Source: CAIODY01 sp046051225
GTDB taxonomy: Bacteria > Bacteroidota > Bacteroidia > Chitinophagales > CAIODY01
Direction of reading: 5' to 3'
DNA: 64,000 nucleotides
Assembly: GCA_046051225.1 (NCBI GenBank)
Contig: JBJOOR010000002.1
Location: forward strand, 248,001-312,000
Of this stretch, positions 1 to 8,971 are shown in pieces; position 1 is the first letter of the stretch, and every line of letters begins with the position of its first letter. The notes under the pieces were generated by a model. That model did no database searches. It was not told where the DNA came from and saw only the letters and a list, made by a program, of their open reading frames with translations. The position numbers were made by a program, and so were the translations under genes.

Positions 1-77
1 TTTGTAGCTTTAAATTTTTTTCCAATTTCAATTGCGGCATTCATTTGTGCTCCAAAATTTTCAATCAGTTGTTTCAT
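1..77 (-). CDS. N-terminus of a probable bifunctional phosphoglucose/phosphomannose isomerase (partial)
   Basis: Only the first 25 codons are present; the gene reads out of the left edge. The visible protein begins MKQLIENFGAQMNAAIEIGK. An amphipathic opening of this kind (ENF..QL.EAIEIG) is typical of the SIS-domain phosphoglucose/phosphomannose isomerases of Bacteroidota, but no catalytic residue lies inside the window, so the name is a guess from the N-terminus alone. It has its own -7 element (97-104) and is separated from the upstream helicase gene by a strong terminator, so it is probably transcribed independently. Confidence 0.4.
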   Translation of the reverse strand, partial: MKQLIENFGAQMNAAIEIGKKFKAT

Positions 78-96
78 TAAATAAGTATTTTTTTTG

Positions 97-104
97 CAAA
101 TGTA
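97..104 (-). promoter_or_regulatory. -7 promoter element for the left-edge gene
   Basis: On the minus strand this reads TACATTTG, a perfect match to the Bacteroidota TAnnTTTG -7 consensus, 20 nt before the ATG at 77-75. No TTG lies at the ideal -33 distance. Confidence 0.5.
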
Positions 105-202
105 AAGTACTAAAATGTATTAAGAAACATACACTACCTTTTTTTATACCCGATTTTTATTTTCGTATTTAATAAACTAAACAAAATGGAATAGCTAATT
201 CA

Positions 203-243
203 AAAAAAATACCCTTTAGTAAATTGCTAAAGGGTATTTTTTT
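203..243. terminator. Rho-independent bidirectional terminator
   Basis: ATACCCTTTAG and CTAAAGGGTAT form an 11-bp stem around a 7-nt loop, flanked by A-rich and T-rich runs on either side, so it can work in both directions. It lies directly after the stop of the helicase gene on the minus strand. Confidence 0.85.
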
Positions 244-258
244 GCATATTATTTTTAA

Positions 259-2118
259 TTAATCTCTCATTCTTCTTCTGCCGCTACTGCCTTCACTTCT
301 TGATGACCCACCACGGCTTTCGCCACCGCTTCTCGAACCACCTCTGTTTTCACTGCTTCTTTTTGATGAACTACTGCTTCTTTCACCGCCTCTAAATCCA
401 CCTCTTTCGCTTCTCCCTTCGCTTCGTGGGCTATCATTTCTTGATCTTGAGCTGCTTCCGCTGCTGCGTTTTGGTTCGGATGCTTGTTGTTCAATTCGTA
501 TCATTCTGCCTTTATATTCAAAGCCATTTACATTGCTTAAAATAGGAGCTACTGCATCAGGTTCTACTTCAATAAATGAATAAACGCCTTTCAAATCAAT
601 ACGCCCGATACTACTTTTATTAATTCTGCTTCTGTCGCAAATTAAACCTAATAAAGTTCCTTTTTCTAAGCCGTCAGCTTTGCCCAAATTAATAAATAAT
701 CTATCGCCATTACCATAGCTTCTACTTTCTCCTCTTGAAGCTGTTTCGAATCTACGTTCGCCTTGGCGTTCTGTATTTGAGCTGTGTTTTTCTACAATAT
801 TCAAATCGGGGGCACCACGATAATAATCTAATAAATGATTAAATTCTAAATATGCAAATCGTTTAATAATTTCTTCTTTGCTTAATTCGGCCAATTCTTC
901 ATAAACTTTTGGCATCATAGGCATCAAGCCATCATCAGCCATTTCTACTGCACGAAGGCGATGAACCATGTGCAACATTTTTACTTGGCAAACTTCTTCG
1001 CCAGTAGGAATTATTATTTTTTCGAATTTTACTTGAATGCTTTTCTCTATCTGACGAATTTTAAAAGCTTCTTTAGGTGCTACAATAGCTATTGAAATAC
1101 CTGTTTTACCTGCACGAGCTGTACGTCCGCTTCGGTGTGTGTAAAATTCCATTTCATCGGGCAAGTTCATGTGTAATACATGCGTAATGTTGTTTACATC
1201 AATACCACGGGCAGCCACATCTGTAGCCACAAGTATTTGTAAAGATTTATTACGAAAGCTGCGCATTACTTTATCACGTTGTTGTTGTGATAAATCGCCA
1301 TGCAAACTATCTGCATTGTATCCATCAGCTATTAATTTTTCAGCTACCATTTGTGTATCGGCTTTGGTACGGCAAAAAATAACGCCAAACATTTCAATAT
1401 TAAAATCAATTAATCGCTTTAATGCACTGTACCGTTCTCTATCGCTTACTACAGCAAATTGGTGAGAGATATTAGTGTTGGTTTTGTTTTCTTTACTTAC
1501 GCTTAATTCCATTGGCGATTGCATATATTTACTAGCAATTCGTCTAACTTCGGTAGGCATTGTAGCTGAAAATAACCATACGTTTTTAGTAGCAGGTGTA
1601 TCCTGTAATATTTTTTGAATATCTTCTTGAAAGCCCATATTTAGCATTTCATCAGCTTCATCTAATACTGCATACTCAATGGTATTAATGTTTAATGCTT
1701 TTCTGTCCATCAAATCCATTAATCTACCTGGTGTAGCTACGATAATATTAGCACCTTGTTTTAGGCGACGAATTTGATCTGAAATACTTGCGCCACCATA
1801 TACTGCTACTATATTTAAAGGTTTTACATTTTTAGAATATAAAACTAAATCGTTCATAATCTGCACACAAAGCTCACGAGTGGGTGCTAATACTAACGCT
1901 TGCGTAGTTTTTGTTGATGGATTACAAAGTTCAATAAGTGGTAAGCCAAATGCTGCTGTTTTGCCAGTTCCAGTTTGTGCCATCGCTACCATATCTCTTT
2001 TTTCTTTTAATAAAAAAGGGATGGTTTGTTCTTGAATGGGCGTAGGCATAATAAAGCCCATTTCGGTTAAATTGTTTAATAAATCTTGAGAAAGTCCTAA
2101 TGCTTCGAAAGTTGTCAT
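259..2118 (-). CDS. DEAD-box ATP-dependent RNA helicase with DbpA-type RNA-binding domain and basic tail
   Basis: A 619-residue cytoplasmic RNA helicase. All core motifs are visible: Q motif PTPIQ (25-29), Walker A AQTGTGKT (47-54), PTREL (79-83), TPGR (129-132), DEAD (153-156), SAT (184-186), then ATDVAARGID and HRSGRTARAG in the second RecA domain. After a linker, a region starting RLFINLGKADGLEKG matches the DbpA RNA-binding fold (DbpA/CsdA type), and the last ~70 residues are a low-complexity Arg/Gly/Ser tail, as in DeaD-like helicases that remodel rRNA and mRNA, often at low temperature. It is a single gene with its own -7 element and a downstream terminator. Assignment to DeaD rather than another DbpA-domain helicase is inference. 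Confidence 0.93.
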   Translation of the reverse strand: MTTFEALGLSQDLLNNLTEMGFIMPTPIQEQTIPFLLKEKRDMVAMAQTGTGKTAAFGLPLIELCNPSTKTTQALVLAPTRELCVQIMNDLVLYSKNVKPLNIVAVYGGASISDQIRRLKQGANIIVATPGRLMDLMDRKALNINTIEYAVLDEADEMLNMGFQEDIQKILQDTPATKNVWLFSATMPTEVRRIASKYMQSPMELSVSKENKTNTNISHQFAVVSDRERYSALKRLIDFNIEMFGVIFCRTKADTQMVAEKLIADGYNADSLHGDLSQQQRDKVMRSFRNKSLQILVATDVAARGIDVNNITHVLHMNLPDEMEFYTHRSGRTARAGKTGISIAIVAPKEAFKIRQIEKSIQVKFEKIIIPTGEEVCQVKMLHMVHRLRAVEMADDGLMPMMPKVYEELAELSKEEIIKRFAYLEFNHLLDYYRGAPDLNIVEKHSSNTERQGERRFETASRGESRSYGNGDRLFINLGKADGLEKGTLLGLICDRSRINKSSIGRIDLKGVYSFIEVEPDAVAPILSNVNGFEYKGRMIRIEQQASEPKRSSGSSSRSRNDSPRSEGRSERGGFRGGERSSSSSKRSSENRGGSRSGGESRGGSSRSEGSSGRRRMRD

Positions 2119-2155
2119 GAATGAAAATTATATAATAAAATATTTTGAATTACGG

Positions 2156-2163
2156 CAAAGATA
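2156..2163 (-). promoter_or_regulatory. -7 promoter element of the DEAD-box helicase gene
   Basis: Minus-strand TATCTTTG matches TAnnTTTG, 38 nt before the start codon. No clear -33 TTG is visible. Confidence 0.5.
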
Positions 2164-2219
2164 CTTTAAAATAAGCACATTTAGGGATTTATCTTATTAA
2201 TACCAAATTTATTTATTAT

Positions 2220-2804
2220 TTAGATAGCCCAATTGGAAAGTTTAATTTCTGATTTTATGGTATCAAAAAAAATATCGAAATGTAATTGTAATTCATGCTC
2301 ATATTGAAGTAAATATTTTTCGCTGCCATCTAATATGCTACCATATTTACTTCGGCTTGCCATACCCGAAAGTGCTTTTTTAATGCCTTCTATTTTTGCA
2401 TAATGCAATAGCCAATCTTGGGTGCTCATATATTTTAAAATATACTTACTTCTTTCGGGCAAAAAAGCTGTGTTCTGCAATAGTAATTGATAAGTACTTT
2501 GTGTGAAATTAGACAATGAATCGGGATGGTGTTTATGCCAATCTTTAGCCAAAAAATAATCAAAAAAAACATCTAAAGCTACTGGCGAAAATTTGCTGAT
2601 ATGTGGTCGTAATATTTTGGTACACTTTAATACATTTGGATGTGTATCGGTGTATGAATCAATAAAACGATGCATTAAGATACCTTGTGCAATTTCAAAA
2701 GGAAATTCGCCATGCTTTTTTCCTTTCACTTCATCAGCAATAAAATTTCCAATCATCAAATTTTTGTTGTGCGATGATAGATAGAGATGGGCTAAGAAGT
2801 TCAT
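2220..2804 (-). CDS. acpH: Acyl carrier protein phosphodiesterase family protein (AcpH, DUF479)
   Basis: A 194-residue protein opening MNFLAHLYLSSHN and continuing with GNFIADEVKG and HRFIDSYTDTHP, the hallmark pattern of the AcpH/DUF479 family. E. coli AcpH hydrolyses the phosphopantetheine arm from holo-ACP; the HD-like His/Asp residues (H6, D24, H46, D50) are in place. Whether the bacteroidotal proteins act on ACP in vivo is less certain. It sits 10 nt after the pseudouridine synthase and probably belongs to the lpxK operon. Length is normal for the family. Confidence 0.85.
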   Translation of the reverse strand: MNFLAHLYLSSHNKNLMIGNFIADEVKGKKHGEFPFEIAQGILMHRFIDSYTDTHPNVLKCTKILRPHISKFSPVALDVFFDYFLAKDWHKHHPDSLSNFTQSTYQLLLQNTAFLPERSKYILKYMSTQDWLLHYAKIEGIKKALSGMASRSKYGSILDGSEKYLLQYEHELQLHFDIFFDTIKSEIKLSNWAI

Positions 2805-2814
2805 TGTAGAGTAT

Positions 2815-3423
2815 TTATAAATTTAATAATGCCCTAATTTTAGCTGGTTCTATTTCAATCATTTCATTATCGTATAGTATTGATAAATTTAATTTTTCAA
2901 TTCCATATCTCATCAATCGAAGTGTTGGAAAGCCACATGCGGCAGTCATCTTGCGTACTTGCCTGTTTTTTCCTTCTACTAATGTAAGTGCAATCCACGT
3001 ATCGCTTACATTTTTTCTAAACCGTATTGGAGGATTTCGAAGTGGTATTTTTTTTATTTCAATTTCGTTTAATAATCTACATTTTGTAGGTAATGTTTTA
3101 TGCGGTTTTCCATCAATGGTAATAATAATTCCATTTTCGATTTTTGTGAAAAAAGTTTCATTTGGTAAGCCTTCTATTTGAACCCAATATTCACGATTAT
3201 GTTTTTTTGTTGGATTTAATAATTGATGATTAATATTTTTATCATTGGTTAAAAGCAATAATCCTTCGCTATCAAAATCTAATCTACCAACAGGATAAAT
3301 ATCTTTTTCGAAATTGAAATTAAAATTGGCTAGTGTTTTTTTATCGCCTTCGGGACTAAACTGACAAAGCATTTGAAATGGTTTGTAAATAGCATAATAT
3401 TTTAAAATATTATTATTCATCAT
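2815..3423 (-). CDS. rluE: RluE/RsuA-family rRNA pseudouridine synthase lacking an S4 domain
   Basis: A 202-residue uridine-to-pseudouridine isomerase of the RsuA/RluE family. The catalytic loop GRLDFDSEGLLLLTND contains the invariant Asp (LDFDSEG), and NRQVRKMTAACGFPTLRLMR is the C-terminal RNA-contact motif. The protein begins directly with YYAIYKPFQMLCQF, so there is no N-terminal S4 domain, as in E. coli RluE (23S U2457). The start codon overlaps the last 11 nt of lpxK, indicating translational coupling. RluE is the best fit, but RluF or RluB specificity cannot be excluded by eye. Confidence 0.85.
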   Translation of the reverse strand: MMNNNILKYYAIYKPFQMLCQFSPEGDKKTLANFNFNFEKDIYPVGRLDFDSEGLLLLTNDKNINHQLLNPTKKHNREYWVQIEGLPNETFFTKIENGIIITIDGKPHKTLPTKCRLLNEIEIKKIPLRNPPIRFRKNVSDTWIALTLVEGKNRQVRKMTAACGFPTLRLMRYGIEKLNLSILYDNEMIEIEPAKIRALLNL

Positions 3424-4477
3424 GGCTTGATTGATAAATGTATTGCAAAATTAATTGGTCGAAATTGTTTTTATCATCGGCTGTAAATTCAGCTTCGATA
3501 GGCATTACAAACAAATTTATTTTTTTTTCTTCAAACCAAAATTTGAATGGTAGCAATCGCATAGCATCTTTTTCACTTGTTATTAAATTGTAATCATTCC
3601 AGCTTTTCCCTTCTTTTAAAATGGCTCGGTGCATCATTTCTAAATCTGTAATTTCGAAACGATGATGATCGGAAAATGAAACGGGAATTACTTTTTTATT
3701 GTTTAATTCTATTTGTTTCATCAATAATTTATGGTCGGCAATGCCAGTAAGCAATACCGTTTCAAGGTTTTTATTTATATCTGCAGCAGTAAAAAATGAA
3801 AAGGGTTCGGCATATTTAATAAAGCTAAAAAAAATTGGTGCTATAGAATATTTACGAATTGCTAAAATTATTTTTTGTTTTTCTTGTGTTGAAATATTTA
3901 TAGGTGATTTGCTTACTACTATTGCATTAGCTCGTTTTGCACCATTTCTAAATTCTCTTAACAAGCCCATTGGCAACAAAAAATCGTTGGTAAATAAATC
4001 ATCAAATCGTGTAATTAAAATGTTGAAACCTGCATTTACAGCCCTATGCTGGTATGCATCATCTAAAATTACGGCATCAATATTAGGCGATGAGGCTAAC
4101 AAATCGGCAATTCCTAATATTCTGTTTTCAGCTACTGCTACAAAAATATTTTTGAATTTTTTGAAATATTGCAATGGTTCATCACCTATTAAATCAGCAG
4201 TTGAATTATCATCGGCTAAAATAAAACCAACACTTTTTCTTTTATATCCACGGCTTAATGTGGCTGGTAGGTAATTACTTTTTTGCAATAATCTTATTAA
4301 ATATTCAACTTGTGGTGTTTTGCCAGTTCCACCAGTATTAAGGTTTCCAACGCATATAACAGGAAAATCGTAGGTAACCGAGCCATATATTTTTGTTTGG
4401 TATAAATAATTTCTAATTAAAATTATAATACCATATAAAAATGAAAATGGAAATAATAAAATGCGAAGTAGGAACAA
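3413..4477 (-). CDS. lpxK: Tetraacyldisaccharide 4'-kinase (LpxK)
   Basis: Inner-membrane kinase that phosphorylates the 4' position of the lipid A disaccharide. The 354-residue protein has an N-terminal membrane-associated helix (about 1-22) followed by the P-loop ICVGNLNTGGTGKTPQVEYL (41-60), with LSRGYKRKS and ILDDAYQHRAV further on, all typical LpxK motifs (the DDAYQHR Asp-His pair is catalytic). Its 3' end overlaps rluE and its 5' end lies 11 nt from the Wzi-like gene, so an operon of envelope genes is likely. Confidence 0.95.
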   Translation of the reverse strand: MFLLRILLFPFSFLYGIIILIRNYLYQTKIYGSVTYDFPVICVGNLNTGGTGKTPQVEYLIRLLQKSNYLPATLSRGYKRKSVGFILADDNSTADLIGDEPLQYFKKFKNIFVAVAENRILGIADLLASSPNIDAVILDDAYQHRAVNAGFNILITRFDDLFTNDFLLPMGLLREFRNGAKRANAIVVSKSPINISTQEKQKIILAIRKYSIAPIFFSFIKYAEPFSFFTAADINKNLETVLLTGIADHKLLMKQIELNNKKVIPVSFSDHHRFEITDLEMMHRAILKEGKSWNDYNLITSEKDAMRLLPFKFWFEEKKINLFVMPIEAEFTADDKNNFDQLILQYIYQSSHDE

Positions 4478-4488
4478 TTGATAAAATA

Positions 4489-6183
4489 TTAAAATAGAAA
4501 ACGACTACGGGTAGTATTCATTCGAATACCGATTCCAAAATATTTTTCTTCGTGATTATATGCTTTGTAACTGCTGCTTTGCTTACGATACATAAAATTA
4601 AAATCAAGATAAAAAATATTTCTGATTAAACAGCTCATATTTACATCGGCTACTAATATATGAGTTAAAACGCCATCGCCAATAGCAAATGGAAATGCAG
4701 GTGTTGAAATATTTGGTCGTTTAGCATAACTAATTAATGGATTGCCACCCCAGCTATATTTTCCGCCAATTGAATCTAATCCTTGTTTCATCATAGATGC
4801 CATTGCTGTAAAAGTTATTTTTGATGATGGCTGATAATAAATTTTACCTATCAATTCTTTTAAGCCTGCTCCATCTGGATGTGCTAGTGGTTGATTATAG
4901 CTAGTATAATTTCCTAAACTATCGCTATGAGAATATACAAATGGGCGAATTAAATTGCCTTCAATTTGCATATCTAAATTTTTAATTCCAACAAAATCTA
5001 TCCATTTTAAACCAGTTTGAATAGCCCATTTATTTGTCCAAGCTTTTTTGTTTTGGTTGAATAAAGTTGAATTAAATTCATCTAAATAAAATTGACTATA
5101 TAATTGAAATCTTTTTAAGATATTCCATCTTGCATCAGCTCCTAACGATGCATTATCAGGGCTTCCAAGCGATTGCTCTACAGAGCGTTTAAATAATAAG
5201 GGTACTAAATAAACTGGCTCGAAGCCTTGATTTTTACGTGCAAATACTACAGATTCAAATGCACCAAATTGTAAATTTTCAGCCACATTATAAGATACAT
5301 GATGGATTGAAACATATTTTCTGTCTAGCAATTTGTCATAATGTGGTGCTAGCCATTCACGAGTAAGTTGCAAGCATAAATTTTGATAATCAAATCGTTT
5401 ATAATGCATATTCATTTTTAAAAATGGAGTTGGATTTGAAGCATCGCTTAAAATCATTGATCGTATTCCTTCACCTATAAAATTTCTATCTTGCCCAAAT
5501 GTAAAATGAACATATTTAGTGGCTGAAAATGTAAAATATCCACGAGCTTCAAAAAAATCTTGCATGGATGCATCATTCTTAAATACTTTGTAGTAGCCTT
5601 GTTGCGGCACAGCATAATTTTTTGTCACATAATTTTGTACATAATTTAACCCATTCATTTGGTTTTCGCCTGCATAGGTATAAAAACCAATTTTGTTAGA
5701 AATATTGCCATGCAATTCAACCCCTCTTGTATTAATGTATTTTCTTTTTGATGATAGATTTGAATAGCCTGTTTGATAATTTAAAACAGGATTTAACTTT
5801 AATACAAAGTTGTGATCGTTGTATGCATAAAAATCTGTTTTATATTTATAGATGGTTTTTAAGATTGGATAAATACTTTCGTTATCAGCCTTTTCTTCAG
5901 CATATTCAAAGTTGTCATCATACATGTGCTGAATATTTTTTTCATACATTTTTGATGGAACGTAATCTACCGTATCAATAGCATCAATAAATTCAATTAT
6001 TGATTGGCGGTCGTAACTCTTCAAGGTAGTGTTAAACCCTTCTGGTAGTTTGCCCGATTTAATACTGATGTGATCAATCCATTGGTATTCATCCCTTCCT
6101 AAAGGTACATTGCTGCTTTGTGCATTAGCCAATGATTGAAATATTAAAACAAATGCGGCGAATAAAAAGTAAGTTTTCTTCAT
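4489..6183 (-). CDS. Wzi/RemB-like outer-membrane beta-barrel protein
   Basis: A 564-residue secreted protein with a clear signal peptide (MKKTYFLFAAFVLIFQSLANAQ). The rest is rich in alternating aromatic/polar strands and ends in an aromatic residue (SRFLF), as expected of an outer-membrane barrel. Segments such as FTFGQDRNFIGEGIRSMILS and FEPVYLVPLLFKRSVEQ resemble the capsule-assembly Wzi family, which in Bacteroidota includes the gliding protein RemB. A role in capsule anchoring or motility is inferred from family resemblance only. A -7 element lies 24 nt upstream, so it probably heads the lpxK-rluE-acpH operon. Confidence 0.65.
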   Translation of the reverse strand: MKKTYFLFAAFVLIFQSLANAQSSNVPLGRDEYQWIDHISIKSGKLPEGFNTTLKSYDRQSIIEFIDAIDTVDYVPSKMYEKNIQHMYDDNFEYAEEKADNESIYPILKTIYKYKTDFYAYNDHNFVLKLNPVLNYQTGYSNLSSKRKYINTRGVELHGNISNKIGFYTYAGENQMNGLNYVQNYVTKNYAVPQQGYYKVFKNDASMQDFFEARGYFTFSATKYVHFTFGQDRNFIGEGIRSMILSDASNPTPFLKMNMHYKRFDYQNLCLQLTREWLAPHYDKLLDRKYVSIHHVSYNVAENLQFGAFESVVFARKNQGFEPVYLVPLLFKRSVEQSLGSPDNASLGADARWNILKRFQLYSQFYLDEFNSTLFNQNKKAWTNKWAIQTGLKWIDFVGIKNLDMQIEGNLIRPFVYSHSDSLGNYTSYNQPLAHPDGAGLKELIGKIYYQPSSKITFTAMASMMKQGLDSIGGKYSWGGNPLISYAKRPNISTPAFPFAIGDGVLTHILVADVNMSCLIRNIFYLDFNFMYRKQSSSYKAYNHEEKYFGIGIRMNTTRSRFLF

Positions 6184-6206
6184 TAATTTTTGGTGCTAAT
6201 ATTTTT

Positions 6207-6214
6207 CAAAAATA
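6207..6214 (-). promoter_or_regulatory. -7 promoter element of the Wzi-like/lpxK operon
   Basis: Minus-strand TATTTTTG fits TAnnTTTG and lies 24 nt before the Wzi-like ATG. The region is AT-rich, so chance matches are possible. Confidence 0.4.
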
Positions 6215-6282
6215 AGAAGATACAGTCAGAAAATTAGTGATAGTAAAAAATATTATTTAGAACCTCTAAATTCAGTTTTATA

Positions 6283-7206
6283 TTATCGTGGTTTTGAAAT
6301 AGAAGGGCAATATAAACGTTTTGGATGTTTTCTTTTTGAAGGTGAGTATCGGGGCGGACAATTTGATTTAATTACATAGCCTACTGTAATGCCTGCAATC
6401 ATATACCAATCTTTTGCATTTGGATTTCCTCGTTTATCAAATGTTTGATCGTGTGATAAAATTTGATTATTAGATAAATCTGAAACTACGCCAGCTAACG
6501 AACCCTTGTTAGAAGCCAATAAAGCAGGGTTTACATAACCTGTGCTTACATCGTCAATGTAATCAGTAAATGTTTTGCGCCAACCTAATTCAATTCCAAT
6601 GATAAAATGATGAGCCACTGCAATTTTAAAACCACCACCAAAGGGTATTGAAACTTGTGTTAATAAATATGGTTTTCTTTCAGGTAAACTTGCGATGCCT
6701 TGTCCTTCGGTATTTAATGTGCTTAGCCGAATAGTTTGTCCATTATATGTTGTGGTAGGGTTGAAATGAAAAATACCTAAACCTGCAAATACGTATGGTG
6801 TATAATCAAAATATGGACAAGTACGTAAACCATTAAAATTATATTCAGCAATTATATTTCCTTCACTTAATGTTGATTCAAATCTTAAATTTCTAATTCG
6901 CCTATTTATATCAGTACTATATTTATCATCAGCCCATAAATAGCCTTTGTTAATAGATGCTCTGATGCCAAAATGGTAATTAAATTGATAACGAGTATAA
7001 ATTCCTTCGGCTGATTTTATGAATCTTAATGTGTAAAAATTGTCACATAAATCGCCATAATACCATGAGGCACCGCCTAATACACCAAATTCAAGAATTT
7101 TTACTTTTTTTGGTTTGCTTAGGCGTATCCAATTTTTACCATTTACTTTGGCAAAACTTACCAATGTAAATAGTGTTAAAATTAATATGGTTGCAAACCG
7201 TTTCAT
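6283..7206 (-). CDS. DUF6089-type outer-membrane beta-barrel protein
   Basis: A 307-residue protein with an N-terminal signal peptide (MKRFATILILTLFTLVSFAK). The body begins EFGVLGGASWYYGDL and contains many amphipathic strands (YQFNYHFGIRASINKGYLW, FGGGFKIAVAHHFIIGIELGW), the pattern of the small OmpW/DUF6089-like barrels of Bacteroidota. The extreme C-terminus is basic and does not end in an aromatic residue. Function is unknown. The start codon is 2 nt from the stop of the DUF721 gene, so the two are co-transcribed. Confidence 0.65.
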   Translation of the reverse strand: MKRFATILILTLFTLVSFAKVNGKNWIRLSKPKKVKILEFGVLGGASWYYGDLCDNFYTLRFIKSAEGIYTRYQFNYHFGIRASINKGYLWADDKYSTDINRRIRNLRFESTLSEGNIIAEYNFNGLRTCPYFDYTPYVFAGLGIFHFNPTTTYNGQTIRLSTLNTEGQGIASLPERKPYLLTQVSIPFGGGFKIAVAHHFIIGIELGWRKTFTDYIDDVSTGYVNPALLASNKGSLAGVVSDLSNNQILSHDQTFDKRGNPNAKDWYMIAGITVGYVIKSNCPPRYSPSKRKHPKRLYCPSISKPR

Positions 7207-7208
7207 AT

Positions 7209-7502
7209 TTAAATGAGGATAATTTTTTTTACCACAATTGTTTTAAAATATTCGTTTATGATATCAATTACTTTAGTTTCGTTATAATGTATCTGTGATT
7301 TTAACGGTGCTTGGCTTACCATTATTTTCAGTTCACCATTTTTTAAAAAAACAGGCTTCGAATATTTAGCCATCGTTTTGCCAAATAATTTTTCCCAATT
7401 GTTTGTCAAATCAGCCATTTGTACACCATCAGCTAATTGATATCGTTTCAACATCATGCTTATAGCTTCAGAAATGGTAGTATCGTTACTTTTTTTTATC
7501 AT
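7209..7502 (-). CDS. DUF721 (DciA-like) protein
   Basis: A 97-residue cytoplasmic protein. ISMMLKRYQLADGVQMADL followed by NNWEKLFGKTMAKYSKP and a hydrophobic beta pattern (GELKIMVSQAPLKSQI) matches the short DUF721 family, whose better known member DciA loads the replicative helicase. In Bacteroidota these short versions often follow recF; here the neighbour is a DUF6089 barrel, so the context does not confirm a replication role. Confidence 0.75.
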   Translation of the reverse strand: MIKKSNDTTISEAISMMLKRYQLADGVQMADLTNNWEKLFGKTMAKYSKPVFLKNGELKIMVSQAPLKSQIHYNETKVIDIINEYFKTIVVKKIILI

Positions 7503-7589
7503 TCAAACAGGGTGCTTTATTTTCAGACTTTATAGGAATAAAAATGTTTAACAAGGTTAAAAAAATAACTGAAATATTTTTTAATAATT

Positions 7590-8777
7590 TTATTGGTATT
7601 GGTAGCTGCCCGATTTAGAACGAAGCGTTACTGTTTTTTTATCCGATTTTTCAACCCTACCAATTATTTTTGCATCCATATTGAAAGATGATGCAATGTC
7701 AATTAATTGTTTTGCAATAGCTTGTGGTACATACATTTCAAGGCGATGCCCCATATTAAATACTTGATACATTTCTTTCCAATCGGTATTGCTTTGCTGT
7801 TGAATTAATTTAAAAACGGGTGGCGTTTCAAATAAATTATCTTTTATGATATTTAGATTATCTACAAAATGCAAAACCTTAGTTTGCCCACCACCACTGC
7901 AATGTACCATACCATGAATATTATTTCTATCAATGGTTTCAAATATTTTTTTTACTACTGGCAAATAAGTTCTAGTAGGCGACAATAATAATTTACCAAC
8001 AGTTATTTTAGTTTCGGGTTCAATATCAGTTAATCTGCAATTGCCAGTAAATCGTACACTTTCGGGTAGCATTGGGTCGTAGCTTTCGGGAAATGCATTT
8101 TCATAAAATTTATTCATCACATCATGCCTAGCCGATGTAATGCCATTGCTTCCAATACCGCTATTGTATTCAGTTTCATATGTTGTTTGCCCATAAGATG
8201 CAAAACCTACAATTACATCGCCATCTGTAATATTGGCATTATCAATCACATCGCTGCGTTTCATTCGGCAAGTTATTGTTCCATCAATAATCATGGTTCT
8301 TACTAAATCGCCTACATCGGCAGTTTCGCCACCCATAAAATGAATATGAACTTCATGTTTTTTCATGGTTTCAAAAAATGTGGCACTGCCATTAATCACA
8401 GCAGCTAAAATAGTTCCATCAATATGGTTTTTATTTCTGCCAATCGTTGATGTAAAACACATATCCTCGGTAGCACCTACACACATCAAATCATCAGTGT
8501 TCATCACAATAGCATCTTGCGAAATATTTTGCCACACCGAAATATCGCCTGTTTCTTTATAATATAAATAACTTAAAATACTCTTTGTACCTGCTCCATC
8601 GGCATGACTTATCAAGCAATAATTTTCGTCATGTGTAATATAATCGGGATAGATTTTGCAAAATGCTTTCGGGTAAATTCCTTTATCTAATTTTTTTATA
8701 GCTGCATGTACCTCATCTTTTGTAGCGCTTACGCCACGTGCATTATATTTTTCAGAAACGGATTGAACAGTTGACAT
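7590..8777 (-). CDS. purM: Phosphoribosylformylglycinamidine cyclo-ligase (AIR synthase)
   Basis: ATP-dependent closure of FGAM to AIR in purine synthesis. The 395-residue protein has the PurM signature HADGAGTKS (58-66), MNTDDLMCVGA for metal/ATP binding, FMGGETADVGDLVRT, and a C-terminal AIRS_C half (VHCSGGGQTKVLHF ... VFNMGHRLEMYV). It is longer than the ~345-residue E. coli enzyme, as in the bacteroidotal form sometimes labelled AIR synthase-related. It is monocistronic with a -7 element 18 nt upstream. purS and purA are elsewhere in this window rather than adjacent. Confidence 0.88.
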   Translation of the reverse strand: MSTVQSVSEKYNARGVSATKDEVHAAIKKLDKGIYPKAFCKIYPDYITHDENYCLISHADGAGTKSILSYLYYKETGDISVWQNISQDAIVMNTDDLMCVGATEDMCFTSTIGRNKNHIDGTILAAVINGSATFFETMKKHEVHIHFMGGETADVGDLVRTMIIDGTITCRMKRSDVIDNANITDGDVIVGFASYGQTTYETEYNSGIGSNGITSARHDVMNKFYENAFPESYDPMLPESVRFTGNCRLTDIEPETKITVGKLLLSPTRTYLPVVKKIFETIDRNNIHGMVHCSGGGQTKVLHFVDNLNIIKDNLFETPPVFKLIQQQSNTDWKEMYQVFNMGHRLEMYVPQAIAKQLIDIASSFNMDAKIIGRVEKSDKKTVTLRSKSGSYQYQ

Positions 8778-8794
8778 AAAGATTGATTTAACGG

Positions 8795-8802
8795 CAAAGT
8801 TA
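8795..8802 (-). promoter_or_regulatory. -7 promoter element of purM
   Basis: Minus-strand TAACTTTG is a perfect TAnnTTTG match, placing the start of transcription close upstream of the purM ATG. Confidence 0.55.
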
Positions 8803-8883
8803 AATGATAAAATGAAATGCTAGTACATTAATATTTACGCAATCTGATGGTAAATTAAATGATATAAAATGAGGATTTTAAAA

Positions 8884-8935
8884 AAAATAGCTGTCGGAAT
8901 GTGGTAAATAAAATGAGATTCCGACAACAATTATT
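8884..8935 (+). repeat. Left end hairpin (TGTCGGAAT-N17-ATTCCGACA)
   Basis: Arms lie at 8892-8900 and 8918-8926 with a 17-nt spacer. It sits 20 nt upstream of the TAnnTTTG element that should drive the ATPase gene, overlapping the expected -33 region, so a protein bound here could block or aid transcription. It is the reverse complement of the hairpin after the gene. Confidence 0.8.
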
Positions 8936-8946
8936 AAAATTAAATG

Positions 8947-8954
8947 TATATTTG
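8947..8954 (+). promoter_or_regulatory. -7 promoter element of the ATPase gene
   Basis: TATATTTG matches TAnnTTTG, 17 nt before the ATG at 8972; the implied leader is only about 10 nt. There is no TTG at -33; the flanking hairpin occupies that position. Confidence 0.5.
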
Positions 8955-8971
8955 TTTAAAATAAAAATACG

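Noticed and set aside
267..494. Minus-strand reading frame of 75 residues within the helicase 3' end
   Set aside because: It is a frame-shifted reading of the low-complexity Arg/Gly/Ser tail of the helicase; no independent start signal or family.
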